Positions 26,554-39,607 of a stretch of 64,000 nucleotides of DNA are shown in pieces; position 1 is the stretch's first letter; each line of letters begins with the position of its first letter. The DNA is from Trichinella spiralis (taxonomy: Eukaryota > Nematoda > Enoplea > Trichinellida > Trichinellidae). The translations under genes were made by a program, and so were the position numbers. The stretch covers positions 3,991,175-4,055,174 of the forward strand of contig CM012954.1 in the NCBI GenBank assembly GCA_000181795.3, given 5' to 3'. The notes under the pieces are model-generated. The model ran no database searches. It was not told the origin of the DNA and saw only the letters and a program-made list of their open reading frames with translations.

Positions 26554-28149
26554 ATGTACAAAGTTTCACCGTATTATGATAGCAATTTTGAAATCACACC
26601 AAGAAATTTTATGTACCACATGCCAAATTTATCAAAAGTATAAATTAGAATGAGGTTCATTTTTCCAACTAGCATTCTTTGTTTATAGATTGGAAATAAT
26701 GCACGTGTAAAATTAAGTGGAAAACAAGCTGCTGTGGAAAATCATTCTCAAACTGAACATCAGATCAGTGACAGTTCTGAGAAAAATGAGCAACAGGATT
26801 TGCGTCTCAGTGCTATAAATGAAAAAATACAGTTTGTCAGGTGTTTCAGAGTTTTCTCTTTTGAAATTTTCTAGTCGTGAATTTATCCTGTTTAGAAATA
26901 TGGTTGACAAGATGATAAAACTATACGGACTAGATGTCAGTGCATCTGATAAAAGATTATTCATTTCTTCAGCTGAAGTCAAAAATCCAGAAATAACTAT
27001 TGAACGAAAGAAAGACACTTCACTGTTTTTTCTGTCATATGATAATTCAAAGTTTGTAGATTTTTTTAAAAAGGTTTGTTTTTAACATAATTCACTTTTA
27101 AATTTCAACACTGTTCCAGAATTCATCACTTTCATAATCTTTAGACTTCTTCAGTGGGCGAAATAATTATACACATACCGGTACTCGTGGACCCTGCAGT
27201 TATTTGCGCTTTATATTTAACTCTTGCTTGCCATCCTGGTGTGACTTTAACGCCGTGCATACACTCTTCTGCCATAAGCAAAAGTATTCCATTTTACGAT
27301 TTATTTTTATCTTTGCCCCAAAATGCTGAAGGTGATATTCAGATCAAGGTCCGCATGATGTGGATTAATAAGCCAGGTATGTACAACGTTTCTTTGACAA
27401 AGTAAATAAATAAATAAGGTTATACGTATTTATTTTTGCACTTTTGAAGACATTCGTAATGTGAAAAAAATTAAGATTTCGTTACTGAGTTTTAGGCTTA
27501 ATATTTTTAATAATTCAATTTGATTTTTGATTCAAATGACCGTTTAATATTCTGTGACCGCTGTTATTTTCGTTGCCCAACTAGAATATTTCCTTTACCG
27601 TACCTTTGAAATGATCAAGTTTTAAATTGACTTTTCTTTTGTTACTAGCAAGAAATAAGTAAACATGATCACTAGATATTCAACTTTTGATATTTTCAGA
27701 GGCAAAATGTTATTTCAATGTTGATGAGATGTATTTTATTGAGCGAGTTATATTTTCTTTTAGAAAATTTCCCAGTGGTTCAGATTGATTTGAAAAAGCA
27801 TATTATTTGTGGAGCAGTTGCTGTTCTCAAAGTATTGGCTGTATTAGCAGGTTTTCATAAAATTTATCATAATCAAGAAAATGCAGAACGTAAAGTGGAC
27901 TATTGGTGTTGGGCAGCGCTTCGATATAAGAAAGATACGACCAATATTCTCAAAATGTTGAACGCTTCGCTGACAGATGAATGTATCGTTGGAAGCAGAC
28001 TTTCTTTGGCTGATGTTTTCATGTGGAGTCAACTTTTCATGGATAACTCGAAACCCAAAACGCTTCATCTAGAAAACATTCAACGTTGGTTCAATAACTG
28101 CGCGCGATGTGTTCCGTTCAACAGCGTTGTCGCATTTTTTAAAAATTGA
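26554..28149 (+). CDS. aimp-2: AIMP2 (p38/JTV-1), aminoacyl-tRNA synthetase complex scaffold
   Basis: Scaffold of the multi-aminoacyl-tRNA synthetase complex in the cytosol. The start MYKVSPYY and the later MYHMPNL match the conserved AIMP2 beginning (MYQVKPYH, MYRLPNV in human). A coiled-coil segment follows (KNEQQDLRLSAINEKIQ to REFILFRNMVDKMIKLYG). The C-terminal glutathione-transferase-like domain ends with LSLADVFMWSQLF and ENIQRWFNNCARCVPFN, matching LTVADVVLWS and NVQRWMRSCENLAPFN. Clear exons are 26554-26637, 26689 to 27073 (interrupted near 26,795-26,880) and 27145-27376; the last begins at 27,700. Two places are unresolved: a very short intron (34-40 bases) near 26,840, and a frame change between about 27,745 and 27,785 inside the last exon. 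These could be tiny introns or sequence errors. Identity is firm; the exact protein is not. Confidence 0.82.
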
Positions 28150-28304
28150 CATTCTTGTCCACCAATAAACTATGTAAAATATTTTTGCTCTTTTTGCTTT
28201 TGTCATGAGCTGGGTAATTCGGTCAGCCGAAAATTATGTCTCGTTAACCGTTGATTGAAAATTTAAATTTTTTCTCATTCTCAAAAGGTTTTACGAGGAA
28301 AAAT

Positions 28305-29003
28305 ATGCCTTTCCTGCGAGGTAGGATGCCGATTCGCCGAACGTTGTATTATTTGGAAAAGGGTGATATATATTTAAGAGAAGAAGTAAAAATATTTACC
28401 ATTGGCTTTAATCCTGTTAAAAAGAACAGCGAAGGTGCAAAGTAAGTTTTGAAGTGGAATTTTATAATTCAATTTTAAACACTTCATTTTCAGGTTCTTC
28501 ACTTTTTGGCATTGGGCTCAACTTCAGTATAAAAATCCTTACGTACAATTTCTTAAACTACGGTTGACAACACCACTTCCGTTTGTTCAAGCTTTCTTAA
28601 GTAACTTTATACATAATGGATAAATAAAATGCGTTGGATAAATTATAACAATCAAAAAAAAATATATGTATGCATACTTAGAAAGCGGAGAAGAAGTGTT
28701 GATGGATATAGATGGTTACACTGCTGAAGAGGTGCGAAGCCGAATAGTGGCGATTTTGGGCAAAACTGAGTAGTTGAAAAATAATGAATATTTATTGCAT
28801 AAGTTTGTTATTGTATTTTTTTCAGAAAATTATTGCAATACGAACGGTTAACCCAAGCTAAATTAGACAACCCTGCTCAGTTTGGCGAAAAAAGTGCCCG
28901 ACAGTGCATTTGTGAAATACAGGGACAAAGGCCATGCTCCGGTTTGATACCTGTACCGGAGTATTTATCCGGACGTTGGCGATGGAACAAAAATTTATCA
29001 TAG
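28305..29003 (+). CDS. mrps-25: Mitochondrial small ribosomal subunit protein mS25
   Basis: Component of the mitochondrial 28S ribosomal subunit. Four exons (28305-28441, 28494-28600, 28682-28769, 28826-29003) join in phase into 169 residues, matching the usual mS25 length. The protein starts MPFLRGRMPIRRTLYYLEKG, has a thioredoxin-like central part (FFTFWHWAQLQYKNPYVQF, SGEEVLMDIDGY), then EKLLQYERLTQAKLDNPAQFG. It ends with the family's Cys-containing CICEIQGQRPCSGLIPVP, equivalent to CICEVEGQVPCPSLVPLP in mammals. It starts 155 bases after the AIMP2 stop on the same strand. The sequence before its ATG (T-rich then CAAAAG) could be a trans-splice acceptor, so the two may be co-transcribed; that is inference. 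AATAAA signals follow the stop, and the opposing APEH stop is only 40 bases away. Confidence 0.92.
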
Positions 29004-29043
29004 AAAATAAAGAAAAATAAAATACTGATTGTACATTATTATT

Positions 29044-32000
29044 TCATCTCGCTATTTGGATACATTTTTCAAACCACGCTACAGTATTTAAAATGTAGTC
29101 ACACTCTGCGTCCACTCTGTCAATTGGGTGATTGTTCTCAGGATACATTAAAACGCTGAAATGCAAAGCGAATGTAAAATATTAAAAAAATTTTTTTTCA
29201 CAACTTCACATTACCGTACGAGCGTGCATCTTGCTTTTAAATTGTTTATATATTCCCGGGTCTGTGACATTGGGACACGCATATCGCATGTACCTAACAG
29301 AAACATCGTCGGGGTGGTTACCTGCAATTTAAACAAAAAACACCACATTAATAAAAATATATAAAAATGAAAAAGTATAAATACGTACATGATTTACGTA
29401 GCGTATTGGAGACTTGCTCCACAGCTCTTCTCGCTGAATGAGAGAAAGATGCCGTGAAAAATTAACATTTTCCAACAATGCCTCATATATGCACCAGTCA
29501 GGAATATCGGAACAGTCATACATGGCTGATGATAATACAGGAATTTTTCATTAAATAATTAAAATGTCAATTTCAAAATAATAAAGCAAATCAAATACCA
29601 CTCAAATTTGTCACTGGATTCAATGCTACGCAAGAAGTGTAACAGCATGTGTATTGGCCAATTAAATGAAGGGCAATAAAACCTCCATGAGAGCCACCAA
29701 ATAATAAAATTGCCTTCTTATTTACATGAGAGTCGCATTGCAGGACCGTTGCAACAGCGTGCTTAATGATAACATATTAAAATGTGATCAAGATTTAAAA
29801 TAATAAAAATGCTCACATGACAATCTAAAACATCTGTTGTACCAATCAATCCTCCAAGACAATTTACAAATTTTTCTCCGAATCCAAGAGACCCACGATA
29901 ATTCACTAGAAAAATTAATAAGAGAAATATATAATTAAAACGTTGAACAAACAAATGCACCTCGGAGTACAGCGAAGCCAACACTAACAAAGAAAGCTGC
30001 CATAAAAGAATATGCTGTTGTGTAAGTGCTATGCGGGCCACCATGAGGCCAAAGAATTAGCGGATATGGACTTTTCGACTTATCGGCAGGCTTCAGATAA
30101 ATTCCTTCATATTGAAGACTTCCTTAAAAAAAGAATAATAGACAAATTTCAGTAATTAAAATATTCACCAAATCAATTTAAACTTGCCCAGATCGGGATG
30201 TTCTCCAAGAAGCGGAATTCGCCGAAAGGGCAATACTTTCCAATGAATCCTTTTTAATAAAAACGCATCTCTGTTACCGTCAGCTTCAACAAATTTAAAC
30301 CATATAACACGTGCTTCATCACCAGGTAGTGGTAATCTTGCAATGGCAAGACGTGGTGGGGCGTTAGGAAGACTATAATAAGCAAGCACAAAATCCTTGT
30401 ACACATCCAATACGTGCCAAGATTCATCTCTTTCTAAACAAGAACAGTGCTTAAAAAATCACAATAATAAAAACGTGCAAACAAACCTGTCGTAGTCCTA
30501 AGACGTGCGACAGTTTTTCGCGTTAAATGGATCACCAATATTTCCTTAAAACATAAATTAAAGCAAAGCGTGCCAAATGAAAGGTAAATTTTAAAAATAC
30601 TGCTTTTGAAGCCCAATGTGCATTAAGCAAGATGCGACTTGAATCTTCAGACCAACAGCGACGTGGAATGTCAATGACATAAAGGCCCGGAAATTGTTTA
30701 TCAGGATCACATTCGTAGACAGTGTCCACAATAACTGAAGTTTTCATTGTCACCCAATCGCACTAAAAAATATTGTAGTAAAAATATAAAATAAGTTTTC
30801 ATAATATTTAAATTTCCCTTTTACTAATATTAATTGAGCGGCTTTGCGATGTGGACCACCTGCACCACATCTTAAATATATCAATCTGGAACGGTCTGGG
30901 CTAAATCGCAATGATGCAATTGCATGAGTGGCTTCTGTAATGTGGGTAACCATCTGCGTTTGCAAGTCATAAAAGGTTAGTTGTCCTCTAAAATACACAC
31001 AAACATGAATACATTTATAAAATGTACGTAATAATAGTGATTTTCTTACGCTCTGTTAAAGCAGTATAGCATCCCAAGTTTGCGAGGCCTATCTTTCACT
31101 TTTATAAACAGTATCCCGGTTTCATCCGGCGTCCACAGCGGCTGCACAATAATTGGAATATACAATTGCAAAATATTGAATTTCATTTCAAAAATGCATA
31201 CTTCAAGTGGTGTGAAATTTGCCAACTCTTTGACTACATATAATTCACCTTTTTCAATATGCAACAGGCAAACCACCGGCTGTCGCACGTCAGTCATTTG
31301 CTCACCCCAGTTTTCATTTTCTAGATACTCATCGCACTGAAAAGGCACAACATGCTTGCGCATTAAAAAAAATCACAGAAACAATTAATTACACTTTTTA
31401 ATTAAATCTGTCAAAGTTAATTGTTTTCATTGAAACACAACTGTTGCCCTCACCTCTTCGTTTCCTAAACCTTTATAATGATGCTGCGAATAACCAACAG
31501 TCCCGCCGGTACGTTCTGCTAAATATAGAATTTTCTTATCATCACAAGACCATATGAGGTTAGACAGTGCTGAAAAATAAACTTCATTCAGTCAAATAAA
31601 CTTCCCAAGCTATCGTTCGTGTCATACTGGAATGGACTTTGCCATGCTGTTCAAAATCTTTCAGCCTAAAAGATGCAACTTTGTGCCCTCGAATATTATC
31701 ATAAACATCAATAAAATCTGCTGAACGTATTGCATCGTCGGAACCGGAACGTTTTGAAGAAGCTGTACGTCTTAAAATTGCTGTAAATTTGCCACTCATA
31801 CTGACACTTCGACATATTCTATGAAAAGTAGTCCTCAGAATTTCTTTTAACTAAAATCACAATCTGTATTTACTCGTTTATTTCTTCTGGATGAGAAGCC
31901 AGCAACTTTGACTTAGTCCACACATCATCAACGAACATTGTAAATGTTCTGCTGAATTTAATGTAATCATTTCGAGCTAAATCTCTCTGTTGCCAAATCG

Positions 32001-32168
32001 AATTAACCTATGAAAAATAAAAATAGATTCACTACTTAATTCATATTTTAATTTTCCTTTCTTCACCACTATCAGCCTAGGAGTATCTGATATAAAAGAA
32101 ATGTATCCACTGCAGACATTTGGAATCTGAATCAGGCGTTTGTACGTATCAAGTGGAGTTGCCGCCAT
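29044..32168 (-). CDS. apeh: Acylaminoacyl-peptidase (acylpeptide hydrolase, S9C)
   Basis: Cytosolic serine peptidase of the prolyl oligopeptidase family that removes N-acylated amino acids from peptides. Sixteen exons join in phase into 716 residues (human about 732): 32168-32067, 32007-31874, 31800-31628, 31569-31454, 31336-31202, 31141-31050, 30987-30825, 30762-30601, 30544-30487, 30433-30188, 30122-29961, 29905-29817, 29761-29599, 29525-29389, 29321-29215, 29155-29044. The N-terminal half is the beta-propeller (WQQRDLARN, NENWGEQM, PLWTPDETG, RCWSEDSSRI). The C-terminal alpha/beta-hydrolase holds WPHGGPHS, NYRGSLGFG, the nucleophile serine in GGSHGGF, STDIPDWC-like CSDIPDWC, the catalytic aspartate in LGTCDMRVP and the histidine in ENNHPID. 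The triad is complete, so it should be active. The intron at 30,187-30,123 uses a GC donor (G/GCAAGT). The start was set at the ATG after a TTTTAG site; an upstream in-frame extension exists. Confidence 0.94.
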
Positions 32169-33849
32169 AGTTGCTTCTGAATATTCTTTCTTTTCTAAAA
32201 TAAAAACCAACAAATTATCTTCAATTAATAAACCCCATATGCTCTGATATATCTATCCAATTATTACATCGATAGAATAATAAATCATTTTAATTAACAA
32301 CAACACTCGAACAAAAATTTCAAGACATATATATCACGTCATCTGCTTCAGATGGAATTAGAAACGAATCAAAAAGTATTAAAGGAATCTTTTAAATTTT
32401 AACAAATTGCACCATTTATAAAATTCAAAAGAATTCAAAAATCATTCTCCCATAAAACAATGACTGAATAATGCATCAAACTGAATCAAGATAAATATAT
32501 AGAAAGAATCAATTTTCCATATGCAAACAAATGGACTATATGCGAAATGAAATTGACCCACAATTATCAGCACGATCACCGCAAATCGAAAACTAAACCT
32601 TCACCACACGACAGTATGCTCTTGAACATTCAAGAATGCATAACTTTAAGAAATAATATCGATTATTTACAATTAAAATTTTAAACATAAGTTAATAATT
32701 TAAATACATATCATTAAAGGATAACAAATATTGAAAAGTATTTTTAAAATATAAAACACTGATACTGTAATTAAAAAACCATTAAAGGCCAAATTTCCAA
32801 AATTGATGATTTAACACTTTTACAGCTATATTTCTTTTGGCAATATTTATTTAAAAGAGTTTATATTAACAGTAATAAGTAATGACAAGTTAATAAAAGT
32901 TACATATTTTAAGCAAATTTCTTTATTTACATGATATTTTTTATTTTTAATAAGAATAAATTGCTCAGCTTTTGTCAGCTGCTTACATTACCAGTCAAAG
33001 CAAACAGAAAATCGATTAAGAATAGTAAAAAGCAAAAATAAAATGTTGCGGAAGTTGAACGTATTATAAATAATCTCCACAATACAATCTGTTTATCAAT
33101 TTAATATAAGACTATTTCTTAAATAAAACATTTATTTTTTATGTGAAAGCGTATTCTAAATTATTTATTTATGTTGTTTCAAACCGTTAAGAATTTAAAT
33201 TAGAAGGTAGGCTGCTTTTATCAAATAAAATTAATCTTGCAGAAATGAAAACCAACAACGCACAGTCATTAGAACAGAATATAATACGTTTTAAAATGTT
33301 GAAATTATTTAAAAGCTGTTGCTTATTTTACATTAAAGAAAATTAATATAAGTTATTTATTGTTTGAAGATACAATAAAATGTTACAATTTTCAGATATA
33401 TTAAAGTACTATTGGTCTTGTTTAAGTGAAAAAATTAATACAGATTTAAATGTAAGCGTGGAAAACATACAAAGTCTTTTAAAAGCGTAGTTATACATAG
33501 GTGCTACTATTGCTAAAATTTTATCTATGTTAGTAACGTTAAATTTGCCATTAAAAATACATTTAATTTCAAATTAAGCATTTTAAAATATTAAAATATT
33601 TTTTTCATAAATTTATACATATAAACTTTATTGCCTTTTTTTACAATCTTTTCTATGCAGCGATACAGTATGGCGGATGCTGTTCATTGAACCTGAATTT
33701 CCAAAACAATAGATTTTGGTAGCATTGGCTGGAGCTTACTCATTTTAAACACCAGACGCGCGTAATACAATCGTAGTGTAATTATTGTTTTCGTAAAAAC
33801 AGATGTAGCACATTGTTGAAGCACCTAGTCGATCCGATTTCTGCATTTC
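32169..33849. other. Divergent intergenic region (APEH / CECR2)
   Basis: AT-rich DNA between two genes transcribed away from each other, so it probably contains both promoters. No coding sequence is evident. A short ATG-started frame near 33,670 stops at once. Confidence 0.5.
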
Positions 33850-36800
33850 ATGGAGCAGATGAAAGAAGGTTACGATTATATTTTACATAAATGTAATATT
33901 TGATAACATTTTCTTTTCCAGAAGTCAAAACATACTGGGAATTGCCAGCAATTGCCCATTTTTGCTCACTTTTCAGAATTTACTTCAAACTTGAAGAGTT
34001 CGACATTGAAGTAAATATTTGGCAAACTTATTGTGTTTTTATTTTTAAGGCTTTTGATTGAAATTTATGTTCATTTTTATCGTATTTATGTCTAACGTTT
34101 TTTAGACTTTAGAAAAAGCCTTTCTGTTAGATGAAGAATTCCGTGGAACTGGTAAATATAGTACGCTGATATTAGACATTATGATGAAACTGATGAAAGG
34201 CTTAAATTCACGTCGAGACGTTACGTAGGTTGATTTTATATTTTTATATGAAAAGTAGTGTTTTTTGCTTATTACTTTAGTTTATTTTGAAATTTTAAAG
34301 TTTTTATTAATGTTACCTAAAAAATAATGGCATTTTGAATTAATGTTTATAAAATTTATGATTCTTTGAATTACGATGCGAAAAACCACACATGAAAAAT
34401 CTTTTGTTTGGAGCATATAAATAAGTTCTTGTCTGTTTTCAAACAAATAATGACGTTTATTTAAGAAATTTGTTGTTTATGTAATTAATTTGTTGATTTT
34501 TTTAGGATGTTTGATTTCAACAAAATTTTGCATCGAATATTTTCTTGGGGTTGGGAAGCTGCTGGCTACGGCTGTAACCCCTTTGGTCCTGATCCTTCAT
34601 CAGCGAATTTTCATGATTTACCACTTTATGCAAGAATAAAGATAGTCTACACGCTTTGCGAGTTGCGTCTTTTGAAGTCAGATATCGAATCTATGTTTAA
34701 AGTAATGGATTTTTTAAATAGTTTGCTTTATTATGTTTTAGTCGCTTTTATTATTAGAATACATATACTGTTCATGTGATAAAAAAAGTATGCTTATACA
34801 AAATAAATGTCTATAATTGCTGTTTTAGGATATAAATAGCGATTGTTTACGTTTACTTCCGCTTGGAGAAGATAGAAATGGTATCACCTACTGGTATTTT
34901 TATGGAACACGACTTTACGGCGAATATCCTGACCTGACTGTTAAGATCCGACCGGAGAAGAGTAAAAAAAGAGGTCGCCCCAAAAGGTATTGTCTATTTT
35001 TGTATATATTTATCATTTATTTAAAAAAATTTTTTTAGAAAAGAGGAACGAATTAAAACGAATTCTCAGAAAACTAATAATTCGAATAAACGACGTCGTT
35101 CAAAGCGTAACAAGGGGCAGAAACTTCGTCGTTCGCTAAGACATAGTACAGTTGCAGAGCAGCATTCAGAATCGTAAGAAGCATTTGAAAAAAAGGAAAA
35201 GTACAGTATTGTTTTTTTAAGTGAATCTGTTCCGGAAGAAGTTTCCGATTATGAAGGTAGTGACCACGAAAATACGGACGAAGAAACATCTTTTGGTAGT
35301 ACAAAAAGAGATCGAAATTCTTCGGAAACATCTCAAACAGAGTATTATGCAATGTAAGTAGTTAAAGAGGTTTTATTTAAAGCTACATTCAAGAACAGAA
35401 AGATTTTGCTAAGATATGGTTGTATTCTTTTGTAAAATTTTGTATTTTCCTTTACGCGGTAGAAATACGGTAGTAAGTGATATGCAAGGTTTATTTTTTA
35501 GAACGGTATGTTTTAAGCAGAGAGAGAAGTTTTATTTCAAAATGAAGTTGAAATTGAAGTTGCCTAGTATTTGATGTGCAATTTATTCAGTAATGCGCAT
35601 GGAAGGCGCAGTCTTTTGGTTTGAAAAATAATGTTGAACTATTTTTGCAAAATGGCAAGATTTAACACGATAAGAAATTTAGTTTAATTATGTGGAAATG
35701 TTTATTTTGGAACCATTTTGTTTTAAATCATATTACCGGTAAATAAAATTTATTTTTTGATGATAACTTATATTATTGCAAAGTTTAAAATGAACGGTGA
35801 AAGAAAATATTTAATGATGTTCATGAATGGTTTGTCGTTTAGGGAATCGGCGCCTGTATATCCTCGAGTAGGTGCAGTACTTAGAACAACTGCAAGCACT
35901 TCGAAGGATGTTGATGATGAAGGGGAAACGAATTCCTTGAATGATATGGTTCACTGTACGTACAACAGTGATTATGACGATAGTAACGTGGGCATGGATG
36001 ACAATGAAGTAGAATATGGTGTAATAATAATAATAATTGTTGCTGTTAAATTTTTTTGTTGTTGAAAATTGTATATTCTTTTTTTATTTTGTTGTTGAAG
36101 AATGTGCATAATGTTTCTGGTGCTGGATCTGGAGAAAGTTCTGTAGTTGTTAAAGAAGAGCCCGTCGATGAACAGTCGTTATTGAAACTGGAAAATCTTC
36201 AGGCAGTGAAAAATTGTTGGGACCCTAATAATGTTGTAATAAAAAAAGAAACAGCTGAACAGGAGGTGAAAATTAATTTGGATGATTTCCACGCCCAGTC
36301 AACGTTTTCTTGTAATGTTGATTTGCCTTCCGAAATTTCACGAACTACTGATACAGCATGTGAAAGGACGGAAAATAAAAATGAAGCAACCAAGGACAGT
36401 TGTAGGGAAGAAACGAAAACGGCAGTTGTTAATGAAGAGAAAAATAGACCAAATGTCAAAGAGACTTCTTGTGCAGTTGCTAATAATAATAATAATAATC
36501 AGGCATGGAATCAGCCATCATTGATACCACCGACACGAACACGTTGGTTTGTCAAATGCGACACGATGCAAGATTGGCATGATTTTGTTAACACATTGGC
36601 AAAATCGTCTTACGCCAACGAGCGACATTTGCATTCGTTATTGTCGGAAAATTTTCTTAGCGAAATTGAAAGTTTCTTTATTCAAAAGGTAGATTTTTTG
36701 AATTTTTGAAAAATATTTAATTGTTCTGTGTTTCAGAATCAGCCTTCGCAAATTGAGGTGCAACAGAGTCTTTTGAATGTAGCTTCACACTATGAAACCA

Positions 36801-39607
36801 ACCCAATAATAGAAGAAGCATATGAACCGGAGGAAGAAGTAGTTTATTATTTTTTTGATAATTGGGAAGCTGTTGAAGGGGATTTTTTTCTTTTTTTCAA
36901 AAAAAAGCAGATATCTGAAGTATCCCGTCAGTTACGTCCTCGGGTTCGTACGGTTCGATTAGACGATGGCGATGGCTCCGCTGAATCAGGGGACGAAGAA
37001 GGTGGCGTGAAAAACACGTCATCAATGAGCCGAGAGATGCGTTACAAGCAGCGTGAAATTGAAAAAGAAAAAGGAGAAAAACTTCGAGAAAGAGCTAAAG
37101 AAGGTTTCTTTTTTATTTAAATTTGGGCGAGAATTTTTGTTTTTCAAATTTGTCGTATGTGTTTTCAATTAGAACGAGCCAGGCGTTTGGAATTGCGTCT
37201 GAAACGTCAAGAATTGCTCGCAGAAGGGCGAGATCTTTCTGAAGATGTTCTCGGACGAGCAGCGAGTTCTGTCAACTATGCTTATACGAACGAATTGTAC
37301 GTTGTTTCATTTATGCTTATACAACATTGTTTGTGAAAATGTTTAGAGATATTCAAATGGAATTGGAACACATGTACGGTCAGTTGGAGAAATGTAAGTT
37401 ATTTTTTTATTGATAATGCTTTTTGCTAAATTTGACATACCTTATACGGTTTTTCTTGAAATAAGCAAAAAGAAATATAATACTTTGACGTTCGTTTTTC
37501 AGTGATCGACTCGTTTAAAGAAAGTCCAGATGCTTGGCCATTTTTGGAGCCTGTTACGGAAGATATTGCTCCGGGTTATTTTCAAAAAATTAAAGTATTC
37601 ATTTTGTTCTTAAATTGCAACTTCGTTATGGAAAAATGGACGATCAAATGTAAAGAAGTAGACAAATAAATTTTTATCTTTTTTTTACAGAATCCTATGG
37701 ACTTGCATACAATCGAAGCGAAGCTTTACTCGCGCGAATATCGCAATAAAATTGAATTTATCGAAGATGTTAACGCAATGTTGATTAACTGCTTAGAGTT
37801 TAATGGTTTAAAAAATGGTGCATTTGAATTTTTTTTGCTTTTCAAAAAAAGCAGTTCTGTTGTTATTGTTGTTTTAGATTATACGAAAATGGCACAGCGG
37901 TTGGAAAGAACGTTTATTCGACTTTGGAAACGTTATTTTCCACCATCACGCAGTGCCGATTATGACGACACATACGAGGATGAATTGACTTGCGTGTCCA
38001 TGTTGGGCGTATTGGATAGGAAAATTAAAGATTTGGTACAGGTAAAAGTGAAATGTGCTTTTGTTGCATTTCACTTGTTCATAAATTTCTGCATGCTCTC
38101 GTAGGAAGAGATGGCTGTTCTTCGGAAAACTTTTGAATCGGAAGCAAATAGCAGAAAATCATTAGATGGTGCAGGAAATTCGGTTCACAGAGGCCGGAAG
38201 AGACCGTTGGGAAGAGATTCATCTGGGCCGCCGCTTTTAGAACGGCACATCGTTCCAAGCAGTGGCTCTTCTTCGTTCAGAATGCCCATTTTGCCAAAGC
38301 TTGGTCCAAAGACCACTCCTTCAGCGTAATCGAATAATATCGTGTGGATTGAGTTTGTTTTTTTTTTGTAATTAAATTTTTCATAAAATTAGGCTGAAAT
38401 TAGCAAATCCATTATCAAGTTCAGTTACACTGATGTTTTCCGCATCAGAAGGCAATCGATTTGTCCGTATTAGCACACCGCAACAGGTCAAGCCTTCCCA
38501 AGCCAATGTGGATGCGATCATTCCATTGTTGAAAATGTATATTCCTGCGATGCCCGTTGGCTATACTTCTGTGATTGTGTATAATTCAGAAGAAGAAATT
38601 GTATGCATATATTAATTATTATATTCCTGTCGTTTTTTTCCATCTTCGATATTTAAATACTTGTTTTTGTTTTTTGCTTTTCAGCCAAAATCTGATACTC
38701 CATGCATTGAAATTAGTAATATAATATGTCAGCAGAGTTCTCTTCCGAAACAAGCTATCAAAGTGAACAGCAAGTTGTTCATCAAATTCAGCTTGGATCG
38801 CCCAAATGAAAGGATACTGATTTCCAGTGTTGGTACACCGTAAGTTGGAATTTTAAAATATTATTTTATTTTTAATTGGAATAATAATTTTTGTTTTGTT
38901 TTTTTTTGTGCAGAGGAGGCGGTCGTGTTTTACTTAGGCCATCGGCTATTCGCAAGGAGGACGCTGTGAAACTTCAAGCAGGCACGTCAAAATTGCCTGC
39001 TACTCGTATTCACTGTTTACCTGCAGTGCGCACAGTTTCTTCATCTTTTGGACAAAGCGACACTGACAAAAAATACAACCAAGCATCTTCTACTTCTTTG
39101 CAAACGACGGATTCAAGTGAAATTATTTTTCTATTGTTATTTATTATTCAGTTGGATGTTTCATTTTATTGGCATTTTTGATGTAGAAGTATCCGTTGCT
39201 CCCGTGATCCAAGTTTCCGCCACTCATGGAGTTCGGTCGGTAGGTCAGAAGTTGATTCTTTTGCAGAGCAATCCATTGGTCATACGAGATAATGCTGCAG
39301 TGGTGAACAACAATTCTAACAGCAGTGTAAATTTTACTTCAGAAGCTGCCTCAGCAATAACGCTGCGAACTGGGTAATGTTATTGTTGAATATTCGGGTA
39401 TTTTCTTTTAATAAATTATTTATTGCACATTTTTGTAGCGAAACCAAACCAACGACAGCCAATGTTTCTGGTGTTAGACTGATTCAAATTGTTCCTCCAC
39501 GTTCTATGGCGACTGATAGTGGTGCACTGTTAAAGCCTGGGGCATCCACGACGACGTCAGGCTCAGAGCCTGTATCGAACAAAGGAACAACATCAGAGAT
39601 CAGTTGA
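33850..39607 (+). CDS. cecr2: CECR2-type chromatin remodelling subunit with bromodomain
   Basis: CECR2 pairs with ISWI-type ATPases in nuclear chromatin remodelling and binds acetyl-lysine. Twenty-two exons join in phase into 1201 residues; first exon 33850-33868, last 39439-39607, others include 33922-34010, 34106-34224, 34506-34701, 34829-34986, 36101-36688, 37503-37594, 37691-37817, 37878-38041. The N-terminal WELPAIAHFCSLFRIYF, DFNKILHRIFSWGWEAAG, FHDLPLYARIKIVYTLCELR and ITYWYFYGTRLYG follow vertebrate CECR2 closely. Basic RGRPKR (AT-hook-like), an acidic Ser-rich stretch, TRWFVKCDTMQDWHDF and a Glu/Arg/Lys coiled coil come next. The bromodomain covers AWPFLEPVTEDIAPGYFQKI, NPMDLHTIEAKL and CLEFNGLKNDYTKMAQRLE, keeping the acetyl-lysine-binding Asn. 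A long Ser/Thr/Pro-rich C-terminal region has no known domain. The start MEQMKE directly precedes the conserved block, as in relatives. Confidence 0.93.
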
